The notes under the pieces were generated by a model that did not search any database, was not told the origin of the DNA, and saw only the letters and a list, made by a program, of their open reading frames with translations. Of a stretch of DNA of 61,722 bases, positions 9,305-18,004 are shown one piece after another. How positions within the stretch are numbered: the first letter of the stretch is position 1; each line of letters opens with the position of its first letter. The stretch is from Arthrobacter sp. ISL-30 (GTDB lineage: Bacteria; Actinomycetota; Actinomycetes; Actinomycetales; Micrococcaceae), in the NCBI RefSeq assembly GCF_018613855.1, contig NZ_JAGGPK010000004.1:1-61722 (forward strand), given 5' to 3'. The position numbers were made by a program, and so were the translations under genes.

Positions 9305-9745
9305 TCACGACGAGCGGGACTCCGTCCTGACCGACGTCGGATGCCCGACGGCGAGGCGGTTCAATGCCAGCGCGCCGACGAGGAGGCCGAAATCGCGGAG
9401 GGCGACGTCATAGTAGCCGGGAACCATCAGCAGGTTCACGATGATTCCCTCCAGCCACAGGGCGACAACGAGCGAGCCAATGCGTGGTTTCCAGGCGACC
9501 AGGAGCCCGGCGAGGATTTCCACGCTGCCGACGCCGTACATGAACTGCTGGGGCGTGACCGGAACGACCTGCGTGGCCAGCGGCGCGAGGTAGTCCGGCC
9601 AGTGGACCAGGATGTTCGCGAACTTATCGAGCCCGAACAGGACGGGAGCAACTGTGAAGACGGTGCGCAGCAACATAAACGCCTGGCCGCTTGGAGCCTG
9701 CTGGAGCGGGCGAACCGAGAACCGGGTCTTTTGGTGGGTGGTCAT
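9305..9745 (-). CDS. DoxX family membrane protein
   Basis: A 146-residue protein with four predicted membrane helices, typical of the DoxX family: about 25-45 (LRTVFTVAPVLFGLDKF), 70-90 (QFMYGVGSVEILAGLLVAW), 95-112 and 120-137. The start ATG follows AAAGGA. It is transcribed divergently from the HTH regulator at 9837 across an unusually AT-rich 91-base gap, suggesting it is that regulator's target. Bacterial DoxX proteins are linked to thiol/oxidative stress in some systems, but nothing here fixes the substrate. Confidence 0.85.
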   Translation of the reverse strand: MTTHQKTRFSVRPLQQAPSGQAFMLLRTVFTVAPVLFGLDKFANILVHWPDYLAPLATQVVPVTPQQFMYGVGSVEILAGLLVAWKPRIGSLVVALWLEGIIVNLLMVPGYYDVALRDFGLLVGALALNRLAVGHPTSVRTESRSS

Positions 9746-9836
9746 CGCTGCATCCTTTCTAAAAGTAGTGATAATTGACTTTAGACCCTCTTTGTTCTTC
9801 TATCAATAGATGTTGTTTTTAGAGTAGGCTTGTCCC
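9746..9836. promoter_or_regulatory. AT-rich divergent promoter/operator region
   Basis: The region is far more AT-rich than its surroundings. It carries the partly symmetric boxes TTCTAAAAG (near 9758) and TTTTTAGAG (9816-9824), which could be operator half-sites of the adjacent regulator. TAGAGT at 9820-9825 could be the -10 of the regulator gene, whose GTG at 9837 lacks a good ribosome binding site and may be close to leaderless. Confidence 0.4.
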
Positions 9837-10538
9837 GTGCCTTCCAATCCAGCCCTCGATCCCGTCTCGGCTGTCGCAGCCCTTGGCGACGCCTCACGCC
9901 GGGCGGTCTACGAATGGGTGCTGGCCGCCCACCGGGAAGTTGGGCGTGACGACGTCGCGGGCGCTTTGGGCATGGTGCGCGGGACGGCCGCCTTCCACCT
10001 CGACCGGCTGGCCAAGGAGGGGCTCCTGGTTGTGAGCTATCGGCGCCTTAGCGGACGCAGCGGCCCCGGCTCAGGACGCCCGACAAAAATGTATGCTCGG
10101 GCAGAGGACGAGATCGCCGTCAGCCTGCCGGCAAGGCAGTATGACCTGGCCGGAGACCTGTTGGCTGCCGCCATTGAGGATTCCATCGAGACCGGCCGGC
10201 CTGTTGCGGACTCCCTGAAGCGGGTTGCGGCTGCTGCCGGACAGGAGATCCAGTCGAACGCCGAAGGCCAGGAGCCTGCCCGAAGCCTCGAGGACGTCCT
10301 GAAGAACTACGGCTACGAGCCGGTAGTGCAGGACGACGGGAGCATCGTGCTGTGGAACTGCCCTTTCCACAGCCTGGCGCGCAAGCATACTGACACTGTC
10401 TGCGGACTGAACGTGGCACTGCTGGGCTCTATCACCGAGGCCTCGAGCGGGGACCGGCAGGGGCGCAAGGCGGTGCTGGACCCGGCCCCCGGCCGGTGCT
10501 GCGTGCGCATCACGCCGGCCAGCGGCGCGGCCAACTAG
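9837..10538 (+). CDS. HTH transcriptional regulator with C-terminal cysteine cluster
   Basis: A 233-residue regulator. Residues about 10-75 form an ArsR/SufR-like winged helix (LGDASRRAVYEWVL, then GTAAFHLDRLAKEGLL). The C-terminal half has C175 and C189 in NCPFHSLARKH..VCGLN, plus C221-C222. This layout recalls SufR-type regulators that sense through an iron-sulfur cluster, although the spacing is not the SufR one. It probably controls the divergent DoxX gene and itself. The GTG start has no strong ribosome binding site. The family is confident; the metal or redox cofactor is a guess from the cysteines. Confidence 0.82.
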   Translation: MPSNPALDPVSAVAALGDASRRAVYEWVLAAHREVGRDDVAGALGMVRGTAAFHLDRLAKEGLLVVSYRRLSGRSGPGSGRPTKMYARAEDEIAVSLPARQYDLAGDLLAAAIEDSIETGRPVADSLKRVAAAAGQEIQSNAEGQEPARSLEDVLKNYGYEPVVQDDGSIVLWNCPFHSLARKHTDTVCGLNVALLGSITEASSGDRQGRKAVLDPAPGRCCVRITPASGAAN

Positions 10539-10679
10539 CGGCGCGACTTGCCACGCGACTCGCGAGTGGCGAAGCTAACCGGAGCAATCTGAAATAACCC
10601 GGGTGCCGCCGTCGTTGTTGCCAGTGCGGCCGGGAAACCGGCCGTCTGAACGAAACCCCTTCGAAAGGCCGGCACCGAC

Positions 10680-11669
10680 GTGACTGCTCCCCTCTCCATC
10701 CTGGATCTCGCAACTATCGGGAAGGGCCAGACGGCGGCAGAGAGCTTCGCCGGCAGCGTGGCAATGGCTCAGTTGGCCGAAAGGCTGGGTTACCGGCGGG
10801 TCTGGTATGCGGAGCACCACAATATGTCCTCCATTGCATCCTCTGCCACGAGCGTGCTGATCGCCCACGTGGCGACGCATACGAACAGTATCCGCCTGGG
10901 CGCTGGCGGCATCATGTTGCCCAACCACTCCCCGCTCACCATCGCCGAGCAGTTCGGCACGCTCGAAACGCTGCACCCCGGGCGCATCGACCTTGGACTG
11001 GGCCGGGCTCCCGGCAGCGACCAGAACACCATGCGGGCCCTCCGTCGGGACCATATGGCCGCTGACACGTTCCCCCAGGATGTGCTGGAACTGCAGGGCT
11101 ACCTCACCGGCCCCACCCGCATCCAGGGTGTTGAAGCGACGCCGGGAAAGGGCACCAATGTTCCCCTGTACATCCTGGGTTCATCCCTGTTCGGCGCGCG
11201 CCTGGCGGCCCGGCTCGGCCTCCCTTATGCGTTTGCATCCCACTTCGCGCCCAACGCCCTGCAGGACGCCGTCGCTATTTACCGGCGGGAGTTCAAGCCT
11301 TCGGAGCAGTTGGCCGAACCGTATGTCATCGCCGGCGTCAATGTCATTGCAGCGGATTCGGCCGCGGAAGCCCAGGAGCTGTTCCAGGCGGTCAAACGTG
11401 CCCGCGTGTCGCTCTTCTTCGGCGGCGGCCGCGAGTTCACGGATGATGAAGCTGACATGATCCTTGATTCGCCCCAAGGCCAGCACGTCGCGCAGATGGT
11501 GAAGTATTCCGCCGTCGGCGCTCCTGAAATGGTCCGCGAGTACTTGGACGAATTTACTGCCCATGCCGACGCCGACGAACTGATTGTCGCCCACCAAACC
11601 ACCGGCATTGAATCGCGGCTGCGTTCGGTGGAGCTGCTGGCACAGGTGGTGGGACTGGTGAACGCCTAA
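10680..11669 (+). CDS. LLM class flavin-dependent oxidoreductase
   Basis: A 329-residue luciferase-like monooxygenase of the MsnO8/YhbW-like subgroup, recognisable from [43 protein letters not shown] and the segment [24 protein letters not shown]. These proteins use F420- or FMN-type reduced flavins in a TIM barrel; the substrate is not predictable. The GTG start at 10680 is chosen because the family normally starts a few residues before LSILDL. It is apparently monocistronic, with a strong hairpin 36 bases after the stop. Confidence 0.88.
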   Translation: MTAPLSILDLATIGKGQTAAESFAGSVAMAQLAERLGYRRVWYAEHHNMSSIASSATSVLIAHVATHTNSIRLGAGGIMLPNHSPLTIAEQFGTLETLHPGRIDLGLGRAPGSDQNTMRALRRDHMAADTFPQDVLELQGYLTGPTRIQGVEATPGKGTNVPLYILGSSLFGARLAARLGLPYAFASHFAPNALQDAVAIYRREFKPSEQLAEPYVIAGVNVIAADSAAEAQELFQAVKRARVSLFFGGGREFTDDEADMILDSPQGQHVAQMVKYSAVGAPEMVREYLDEFTAHADADELIVAHQTTGIESRLRSVELLAQVVGLVNA

Positions 11670-11704
11670 TCCTGAAGGGGCGTGGTCGCACCCAGGGAAT
11701 ACAG

Positions 11705-11739
11705 GAGCTCCCTGGCACGGTTGCCGCGCCAGGGAGCTC
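11705..11739 (+). terminator. Terminator hairpin after the LLM oxidoreductase
   Basis: A perfect 12-base inverted repeat, GAGCTCCCTGGC and GCCAGGGAGCTC, with an 11-base loop, followed by TTGTGG. It lies between convergent genes and may serve both. Confidence 0.82.
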
Positions 11740-11778
11740 TTGTGGAACCCGTTAGGGGACTGCCGTCAGCCGCAGCCC

Positions 11779-12219
11779 TTAGCGCAACTCTGCGCAGAGG
11801 TCGACTTTCGTCCCGGGCGCACTCACCACCGTGACACCGCCCCTGGTGAAGTCAACGGTGAAGACAACCTTCCCCGTGTGCAGGGTGGTGGACATGCCTT
11901 CGGGGACCTCCGGGCCCCTCAGCGTCAGCCAGTTGTTTTGCCCGGTCATTGTTATGGTTTCAGTCCCAGAACCGTACTCAGCGCGATACGTGGACCCCGA
12001 AACCTTTGCAGTGTAGGTCTTCCCGGCAGCCGGATTCCAGGGATCGGCTCCGTAATTGACGAAGGTGACGACCGAACTGGATGTGTGGCCAATGCTGCCG
12101 ACAACGTTCCCGTCCTTATCCAGGATTGTTCGGTAGTGAACGCGTTGTGTACCTGTCCAGGTGTAGCCGACGTTAAAGTCCGGACAGGTGCGGATGATTG
12201 GGAGGACTGCGGCCGGCAA
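11779..12219 (-). pseudogene. Secreted-protein gene lacking its signal peptide (5'-truncated)
   Basis: The reading frame encodes about 140 residues beginning near TCPDFNVGYTW and ending TKVDLCAELR. This matches the mature part of a small secreted protein family common in Arthrobacter (Cys near the N-terminus, a conserved VCA/LCA cysteine near the C-terminus, beta-rich). Upstream the frame stays open for only about a dozen codons before TGA and contains no ATG or GTG; only TTG at 12219 is available. The expected signal peptide is therefore missing. It may be truncated by a deletion that brought in the gene starting at 12306. Function unknown. Confidence 0.55.
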
Positions 12220-12305
12220 AGCAGTTACGAGTTGGCAACACGGGGGTCACGGTGGCGAAACTGCGGGGACGGAGACTGGGAGTACTCCTCGGGAAGGACC
12301 GTGCC

Positions 12306-14945
12306 ATGCCCACTCCGTTGAACCAATCGGTAGCCGATTCGGCGCTGCTGACCAAGTCCTTGCCGCTGGGCCTGCTGAGGGCCTTTGTCCGATCCGAGGC
12401 CGCAGATGACGGCATCACCCCCACCCTGCTTGCCGAACTGAAGGTCCTGGCCAGGACGCCCGTGCTCCTGGTCGCCTGCAACTACGGCGGGACACTTTGC
12501 GCGGCGGAAGGAGTCTCCACGGAAACCCTTCCACTGGGCAGCGCTGCGGTGGCCCTCCGTGCCTTGGCGGCCTTGCCAAACACACATGCCGCCGTCATCA
12601 GTGGGCGCTCCTTGCGTGACCTTGCGGCTGTCTCCCGACTGCCGGCCGAGGTGCACCTTGTAGGCTCACACGGCGCCGAGTTCGATATGACCTACGCCTA
12701 CAACGTCTCCCTCGCTACTGAATCGCTGCTGCAGCAGACGGCGCATGCGCTTAATGAGGCAGTCGGCTTCGAGCAAGGCATCAGCATCGAGCGCAAACCA
12801 GTGGCCGTGTCCGTCCACACCCGCCCGGCTACTGCCGACGTGGTCGCAGAAGTCACGGCGCGGGCAGAGGAAATCGCCAGGGCTATGGGCCTCTTCTTCA
12901 TCGTCGACGGCTCCGTGCTGGACCTTTCCTTCGTGGAGCCGTCCAAGGATGCGGCACTGGAGCAGCTGAGAACCAGGCTTGGAGCCAGCGCCGCCCTCTT
13001 CGCGGGAGACGCCGCGAGCGACGAAAGAGCCATCGCCACGCTTCGGGGCCCCGATATGGGCCTCCATGTCGGCCAGGGGGAGACGCTGGCCGAACATCGC
13101 CTGCCGGATCCGGAGTCCTTCGCGAGGGTACTTGCGATCCTGTTCGAGCTCCGGCGTGCCTGGCTGTTCGGGGAAGACGCCGTGGGGCTTGAGCGGCATT
13201 CACTGATCGGCAACGGAACGTCAACGGCGCTGCTCACCCCGGAGGCCAAGATCTGCTGGATGAGCCATCCCCTTCCGGATTCCGGTTCGCTCTTTGCGCA
13301 TATCCTTGGCGGCGACCCGGCCGGACATTTCAGCATCGAGCCGGTCAAGGTCTCGCCGGTCCTCGGCCAGCGCTATGTGGACAATACGATGATCGTGGAG
13401 ACCCGCTGGGCAGACGTCATGGTCACCGACTACCTGGAACCGGCCCCTGACGGCATCACCAGCCTGGTTCGCGTGCTGACGGGAACCGGGGCAGCCAGGA
13501 TCGTGTTCGCACCACGTCCGGACTACGCCAACGCCCCCTTCAATATGGAAGTCCGTGGCGATGAACTCCACGTCATGGGAACCTCGGACCCCATCATCCT
13601 GTCCGCCCCAGGCGTGCACTTCACCGTGACCAGCGACGGCCGGCACGCCACCGCCACTGCAGAGATCAACCTCCACTACGGGCCCGTCGTGCTGAACCTT
13701 CGCTGCGGTGACACGGAGCCGACGGCGATGCATCCGGCGGGGGAACCCGAGCGGCGTGCCGCCGTCGCGCAGCAGCACCGCCAGTGGGTCAAGGACCTCG
13801 AGCTGCCGGACATGAAGCCTTCCCTGGTGCGCCGCTCGGCGCTGGTGCTCAAGTCGCTGGTCCATGAGCCCACCGGCGCCGTCCTGGCCGCCCCGACCAC
13901 CTCCCTGCCGGAGGGGATCGGCGGAACGCGCAACTGGGACTACCGCTACTGTTGGCTGCGGGACGGCTCGATGACCGTCAATGCGCTGGTGGGCCTCGGC
14001 TCCACTGAGGAGGCCGACGGCTTTTTGCGCTGGCTGGGACGGATCCTGGAGAACGCTCCAGGTCCGGAATGGCTGCACCCGCTCTACTCCGTGACCGGCG
14101 CGCCCCTGTCCACAGAGGCCATCATCGAGAGCCTTCCGGGCTATGCCGGCTCCCGACCGGTCCGGATCGGCAACGCCGCTGACCATCAGGTCCAGCTGGA
14201 CGTTTTCGGTCCTATCGCAGAGCTAATTCATGGCCTGAGCGAACGGCGTTCGTCGCTCAAGGACAGCCACTGGATCCTGATGCAGCAGATGGCCTCCGCG
14301 GTGCTGGCCCGCTGGCACGAAGCCGATCACGGCATTTGGGAGGCGCGCCGGGCACCGCGCCACCACGTCTATACGAAGGTGATGTGCTGGGTGACCCTGG
14401 ATCGCGCCCTTCGCACGGCCGCCCGCCATGGGCGCGAACCGGGCGAGGCGTGGGAAGCCACCGCCACCATCATCCGCGACGAGGTGCTTAGCGAGGGCTG
14501 GGACTCGTCCGCCGCCTCCTACACTGTGGCGTATGACAGCCCCGACCTAGACGCCGCGGTCCTGCACATCGGGCTGTCCGGCCTCTTGGACGTCCGCGAC
14601 CAGCGCTTCCTGGACACCGTCAGCGCGGTGGAGCGGGAACTGCGCGTCGGGCCTACGGTTTTCCGCTACAGGTACGACGACGGCCTGCCGGGCCTGGAGG
14701 GTGGCTTCCACATCTGCACCACTTGGCTGATCGAGGCCTACCTTGCCGTGGGCAGGCTGGACGATGCCGTGGAGCTCTTCAACCAGCTGGTGGCCCTGTT
14801 CGGCCCCACCGGGCTGCTCCCCGAGGAATACGACCCGGCGACCGAAACCCACCTGGGCAATCACCCGCAAGCATATTCCCACCTGGGCTTCATCCGGTGC
14901 GCACAGCTTTTGGACCACTATCTGGCGTCAGTCGAGGACGAGTAG
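12306..14945 (+). CDS. Trehalose-phosphatase-like / glycoside hydrolase family 15 fusion
   Basis: An 879-residue two-domain protein. Residues about 35-270 are a HAD trehalose-6-phosphatase-like domain (AVISGRSLRDLAAV, HLVGSHGAEFD, GDAASDERA). Residues about 290-870 are a GH15 glucoamylase/trehalase-type domain (NWDYRYCWLRDGSMTV, then LPEEYDPATETHLGNHPQAYSHLGFI containing the usual catalytic glutamates near 840). Both aspartates of the phosphatase nucleophile motif DxDGTL are lost: the sequence is C58-N-Y-G-G-T-L64. The phosphatase domain is therefore probably inactive. The ATG at 12306 is preferred over the upstream in-frame extension because GGAAGGA lies ten bases ahead. Trehalose or oligosaccharide hydrolysis is the likely activity. 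Confidence 0.88.
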   Translation: MPTPLNQSVADSALLTKSLPLGLLRAFVRSEAADDGITPTLLAELKVLARTPVLLVACNYGGTLCAAEGVSTETLPLGSAAVALRALAALPNTHAAVISGRSLRDLAAVSRLPAEVHLVGSHGAEFDMTYAYNVSLATESLLQQTAHALNEAVGFEQGISIERKPVAVSVHTRPATADVVAEVTARAEEIARAMGLFFIVDGSVLDLSFVEPSKDAALEQLRTRLGASAALFAGDAASDERAIATLRGPDMGLHVGQGETLAEHRLPDPESFARVLAILFELRRAWLFGEDAVGLERHSLIGNGTSTALLTPEAKICWMSHPLPDSGSLFAHILGGDPAGHFSIEPVKVSPVLGQRYVDNTMIVETRWADVMVTDYLEPAPDGITSLVRVLTGTGAARIVFAPRPDYANAPFNMEVRGDELHVMGTSDPIILSAPGVHFTVTSDGRHATATAEINLHYGPVVLNLRCGDTEPTAMHPAGEPERRAAVAQQHRQWVKDLELPDMKPSLVRRSALVLKSLVHEPTGAVLAAPTTSLPEGIGGTRNWDYRYCWLRDGSMTVNALVGLGSTEEADGFLRWLGRILENAPGPEWLHPLYSVTGAPLSTEAIIESLPGYAGSRPVRIGNAADHQVQLDVFGPIAELIHGLSERRSSLKDSHWILMQQMASAVLARWHEADHGIWEARRAPRHHVYTKVMCWVTLDRALRTAARHGREPGEAWEATATIIRDEVLSEGWDSSAASYTVAYDSPDLDAAVLHIGLSGLLDVRDQRFLDTVSAVERELRVGPTVFRYRYDDGLPGLEGGFHICTTWLIEAYLAVGRLDDAVELFNQLVALFGPTGLLPEEYDPATETHLGNHPQAYSHLGFIRCAQLLDHYLASVEDE

Positions 14946-14949
14946 TTTT

Positions 14950-15879
14950 CTATCCGGTCAGCAGCAGGGCCACGACGATCATCGCCGGAACGGCTACCAC
15001 TGTGGTGATAAGGACGGTATCCTTGGCCACCGTAATTCCGGTCTGGTAGCGGCTCGCGGCAACGAAGACGTTCTGCGCGGTGGGCAGCGAAGCCGTCACC
15101 ACCGCTGCATACAGCGCATGACCGTCCAGACCCAGGGCGAAACGGGCAAAGAGGTAGGCCACGGTCGGGTGGACGACCAGCTTGAAGGTGCTGGCCAGGA
15201 TGGCGTCGAGACGGCGGCAGTTTGACTTCTGCAAGGGCCGCGAGCCGTTGAGGCTCATGCCGAAGGAGATAAGCATGGCCGGAATAGCTGCACCACCGAT
15301 CAAGTGGATGGGCTGCATGATGAGCTCCGGCACCTGAAAACCGGTCCCGGCGACCACCAGGCCCAGGGCGGACCCCACGATCATCGGGTTGCGCACGATC
15401 ATGAGCACAAAGCGCAGTGGCGTAGTGCGCAGGTTACTGGTGCTGGCATCGAGCGCCATGAGGTACAGCGGGGTGAAGAACGCGAGCTGGAAGATCAGCA
15501 AGGGAGCTACGTAGCTGGCATCGCCGAGGACAAAGACGGCGATTGGAATGCCCAGATTGGCCGAGTTCGCCAGCGAGGCACTCATGGACGACATCAGGGA
15601 CTCCGGGAGCGAGCGCTTCAGCCACCACTTCACCACCGCGAAGAAGAGGGCGCCGGTGACTATCGCTCCGACGGCCGCCACCAGTAGCGGGGCGGCGAAG
15701 ACTTCGCGCAGTTGCGCCTTGCCGAGAGTTTCGAACAGCAGGGCGGGGCTAGCCACGAAGAATGTCAGGGCGCTGAGCACCTGACGGGCGTTATCGCCCA
15801 GGATGCGCCGCCGGCCCACGAACCAGCCCACCATGATGATGGCCCAGACCACGAAAAAGCCGGCGAGTACTCCTAGCAC
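14950..15879 (-). CDS. AEC (auxin efflux carrier) family transporter
   Basis: About 310 residues with ten predicted membrane helices in two five-helix halves, typical of the AEC/BASS-like fold. Family landmarks are VLSALTFFVASPALLFETLG, ANSANLGIPIAVFVLGD and IPAMLISFGMSLNGS. Substrates of bacterial members are usually small carboxylates, but nothing fixes this one. I take GTG at 15879 (VLGVLAGFF), which places the first helix at the N-terminus as in relatives; an upstream ATG at 15930 would add 17 unconserved residues. The gene converges on the GH15 fusion with only four bases between stops. Confidence 0.85.
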   Translation of the reverse strand: MLGVLAGFFVVWAIIMVGWFVGRRRILGDNARQVLSALTFFVASPALLFETLGKAQLREVFAAPLLVAAVGAIVTGALFFAVVKWWLKRSLPESLMSSMSASLANSANLGIPIAVFVLGDASYVAPLLIFQLAFFTPLYLMALDASTSNLRTTPLRFVLMIVRNPMIVGSALGLVVAGTGFQVPELIMQPIHLIGGAAIPAMLISFGMSLNGSRPLQKSNCRRLDAILASTFKLVVHPTVAYLFARFALGLDGHALYAAVVTASLPTAQNVFVAASRYQTGITVAKDTVLITTVVAVPAMIVVALLLTG

Positions 15880-15999
15880 CGTTGCGCCCCGCTGGGGTGG
15901 GAGGCAGGGAGCTGGAAGGTCACCATCCAAGCCTAATCAGATTTATTCCCCGCTACGGCTTCGGAGGTGTCACGTTAAGCACACTTACCCAGGCACGCC

Positions 16000-16067
16000 G
16001 CCCAAGTAGCTGGCAGTTGTGGTCGCTACGGGCGCTCATGGCGACAACAACTGCGAGTCAGTTGGGC
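16000..16067. repeat. Dispersed palindromic repeat, family B copy 2
   Basis: A long imperfect inverted repeat: the left arm begins GCCCAAGTAGCTGGCAGTTG and the right arm ends CAACTGCGAGTCAGTTGGGC, matching at 22 of 27 positions by eye. The centre reads ACGGGCGCTCATGG. It is related to 679-735 and 61523-61550. It sits in the gap between the AEC gene and panD. Confidence 0.75.
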
Positions 16068-16113
16068 AAAACGGGATGTTTCCGGCGTCGGTCTTTGCGA
16101 AAGACGGCAGGGG

Positions 16114-16542
16114 CTAGTTAAGCCTTACGTTGTTCAAGGCAAAAGGGGGACGAAGCAGCCCCGGAGTCAGGCCCTCGGCGGGGTCATTTCCGAGCCGGAC
16201 AATCTTATTGTCCTCGTCCACGTGGACCACCTTGGGCTCGTAGGCCTTGGCCTCTTCCGTGGTCATCTGCGCGTACGTAATGAGGATGACGACGTCGCCT
16301 ACATGGGCCAAGTGGGCGGCGGCACCGTTTATCCCGATGACTCCCGAACCACGCTCGCCGGCAATGGTGTATGTCTCAAGGCGGGCACCATTGGTGACAT
16401 CCACGATGGAAACAAGTTCTCCCGGCAGGATGTCGGCCGCGTCCAGCAGGTCCAGGTCAACGGTGACCGACCCCACATAGTGCAGATCGGCATGCGTCAC
16501 CGTGGCGCGGTGGATCTTGGACTTGAACATTGTGCGATTCAT
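16114..16542 (-). CDS. panD: Aspartate 1-decarboxylase
   Basis: A 142-residue pyruvoyl enzyme that makes beta-alanine from aspartate for pantothenate/CoA synthesis. The self-cleavage site G24-S25 is present in [10 protein letters not shown], together with K9 and the conserved [21 protein letters not shown] region. Length and start match the family ([20 protein letters not shown]). No strong ribosome binding site is seen. It stands alone here, away from panBC. Confidence 0.97.
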   Translation of the reverse strand: MNRTMFKSKIHRATVTHADLHYVGSVTVDLDLLDAADILPGELVSIVDVTNGARLETYTIAGERGSGVIGINGAAAHLAHVGDVVILITYAQMTTEEAKAYEPKVVHVDEDNKIVRLGNDPAEGLTPGLLRPPFALNNVRLN

Positions 16543-16712
16543 AACCAGATCAGTTTAGCGTGGGGGTCAACTTTGTCCGGTGTGAGATTGCGAACACCGT
16601 AATAGCAGCCTGGCCCAGGGCTTCCTGGCTGCCTCCCGGATCCGACCAGGACCTAGCCCGCCGGCGTCGTCCGACTTCTGCCGCCACCGTCCCCGGCATG
16701 TTCCCTTCAGAT

Positions 16713-16728
16713 GCTAAGTAGGCTTAGC
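16713..16728. promoter_or_regulatory. Inverted repeat upstream of the alcohol dehydrogenase
   Basis: GCTAAG and CTTAGC flank a TAGG spacer, 35 bases before the dehydrogenase ATG. It resembles a regulator half-site pair within the promoter. It bears only partial similarity to the DtxR/IdeR iron box, so the cognate regulator is unknown. Confidence 0.4.
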
Positions 16729-16762
16729 TTTAAGGGGCATCCCGTCTGAAGAGGAGGAAGCA

Positions 16763-17938
16763 ATGAAGGCACTAACCTGGCAGGGACGGCGCTCCGTCAG
16801 CGTGGAAGAGGTTCCTGATCCCGTCCTTCAGAAGGACACCGATGCGATCGTGAGGATCACTTCCACGGCGATCTGCGGCTCGGACCTGCATCTCTATGAG
16901 CTGCTGGCGCCTTTCATGCATAAGGGGGACGTCATCGGCCATGAGCCCATGGGCGTCGTGGAGGAGGTGGGGAGCGGGGTCACCAACCTCCAAAAGGGAG
17001 ACCGCGTAGTGATCCCCTTCAGCATCTCCTGCGGCCACTGCTTTATGTGCAGTCGGGGCCTGCAGTCCCAATGCGAAACCGAGCAGGTGAGGGCCAAGGG
17101 CTCGGGTGCGGCATTGTTCGGCTACTCGGAGCTGTACGGTTCCATTCCGGGCGGCCAGGCCGAACTCCTTAGGGTGCCGCACGCCAACTATGGACCTATC
17201 AAAGTAGGGATGGAATTGCCCGACGAACGGTACCTCTTCCTCTCGGATATCCTGCCCACCGCCTGGCAAGCGGTTGACTACGCGGCCGTTCCCGACGGCG
17301 GCACCCTCGCCGTGTATGGGCTGGGACCGGTGGGGCAGCTCACGGCCCGAATCGGCAAGTACCTCGGTTATCGCGTGATTGGCATCGACCCCGTTCCGGA
17401 GCGGCGCACCATGGCGCACCGGCACGGCGTGGAAACCATGGCCTACGAAAAGACCACCTCGGATCAGCTGCGCGACCTGACCGACGGGCGGGGGCCTGAC
17501 TCCGTAGTGGACGCCGTCGGCATGGAGGCGCACGGTTCCCCTGTCGGTGCCCTTGCCCAGAATGTCGTTGGAGTCCTGCCTGAAAAAGTAGCCCAACGCC
17601 TGATGGAGAACGCTGGCGTGGACAGGCTTGCGGCGCTACATGGCGCCCTGGATTCGGTGCGCCGCGGCGGCACCGTTTCTCTGAGCGGGGTCTACGGCGG
17701 TCAGCTCAGCCCGATGCCCCTGCTGAGGATGTTCGACAAGCAGATCCAGCTCAGGATGGGGCAGTGCAATGTCCGCCGCTGGACGGATCAGCTCCTACCC
17801 CTGGTGGAGGACCCGGCCGACCCGCTGGGCGTCATGGACCTCGTGACGCATAGGGTTGCACTGGCGGAAGCCCCCGAAATGTACGAGAAGTTCCAGAAGA
17901 AGGAGGACGGCTGCATCAAAGTAGTCCTCCAACCCTGA
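16763..17938 (+). CDS. Zinc-dependent alcohol dehydrogenase (glutathione-independent formaldehyde-dehydrogenase-like)
   Basis: A 391-residue medium-chain dehydrogenase. It has the catalytic zinc ligand C38 in ICGSDLH, the GHEPMGVVEEVG motif, a structural zinc cluster CGHCFMCSRGLQSQC, and the NAD-binding AVYGLGPVGQL glycine motif. The long insertion after EAHG is typical of the FdhA/glutathione-independent formaldehyde dehydrogenase-like branch. The ATG is preceded by GAGGAGGAAG. The substrate is unproven. Confidence 0.9.
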   Translation: MKALTWQGRRSVSVEEVPDPVLQKDTDAIVRITSTAICGSDLHLYELLAPFMHKGDVIGHEPMGVVEEVGSGVTNLQKGDRVVIPFSISCGHCFMCSRGLQSQCETEQVRAKGSGAALFGYSELYGSIPGGQAELLRVPHANYGPIKVGMELPDERYLFLSDILPTAWQAVDYAAVPDGGTLAVYGLGPVGQLTARIGKYLGYRVIGIDPVPERRTMAHRHGVETMAYEKTTSDQLRDLTDGRGPDSVVDAVGMEAHGSPVGALAQNVVGVLPEKVAQRLMENAGVDRLAALHGALDSVRRGGTVSLSGVYGGQLSPMPLLRMFDKQIQLRMGQCNVRRWTDQLLPLVEDPADPLGVMDLVTHRVALAEAPEMYEKFQKKEDGCIKVVLQP

Positions 17939-18004
17939 GCCGCTTTTGGAGGCTGAGTCGCCTTTAGGAAAACAGGCCGGCTTGCTTGCTTGGGCAAGCT
18001 TGGC

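Noticed and set aside
17940..18004. Terminator after the alcohol dehydrogenase
   Set aside because: Only a short CTTGC/GCAAG stem is visible, too weak to claim.
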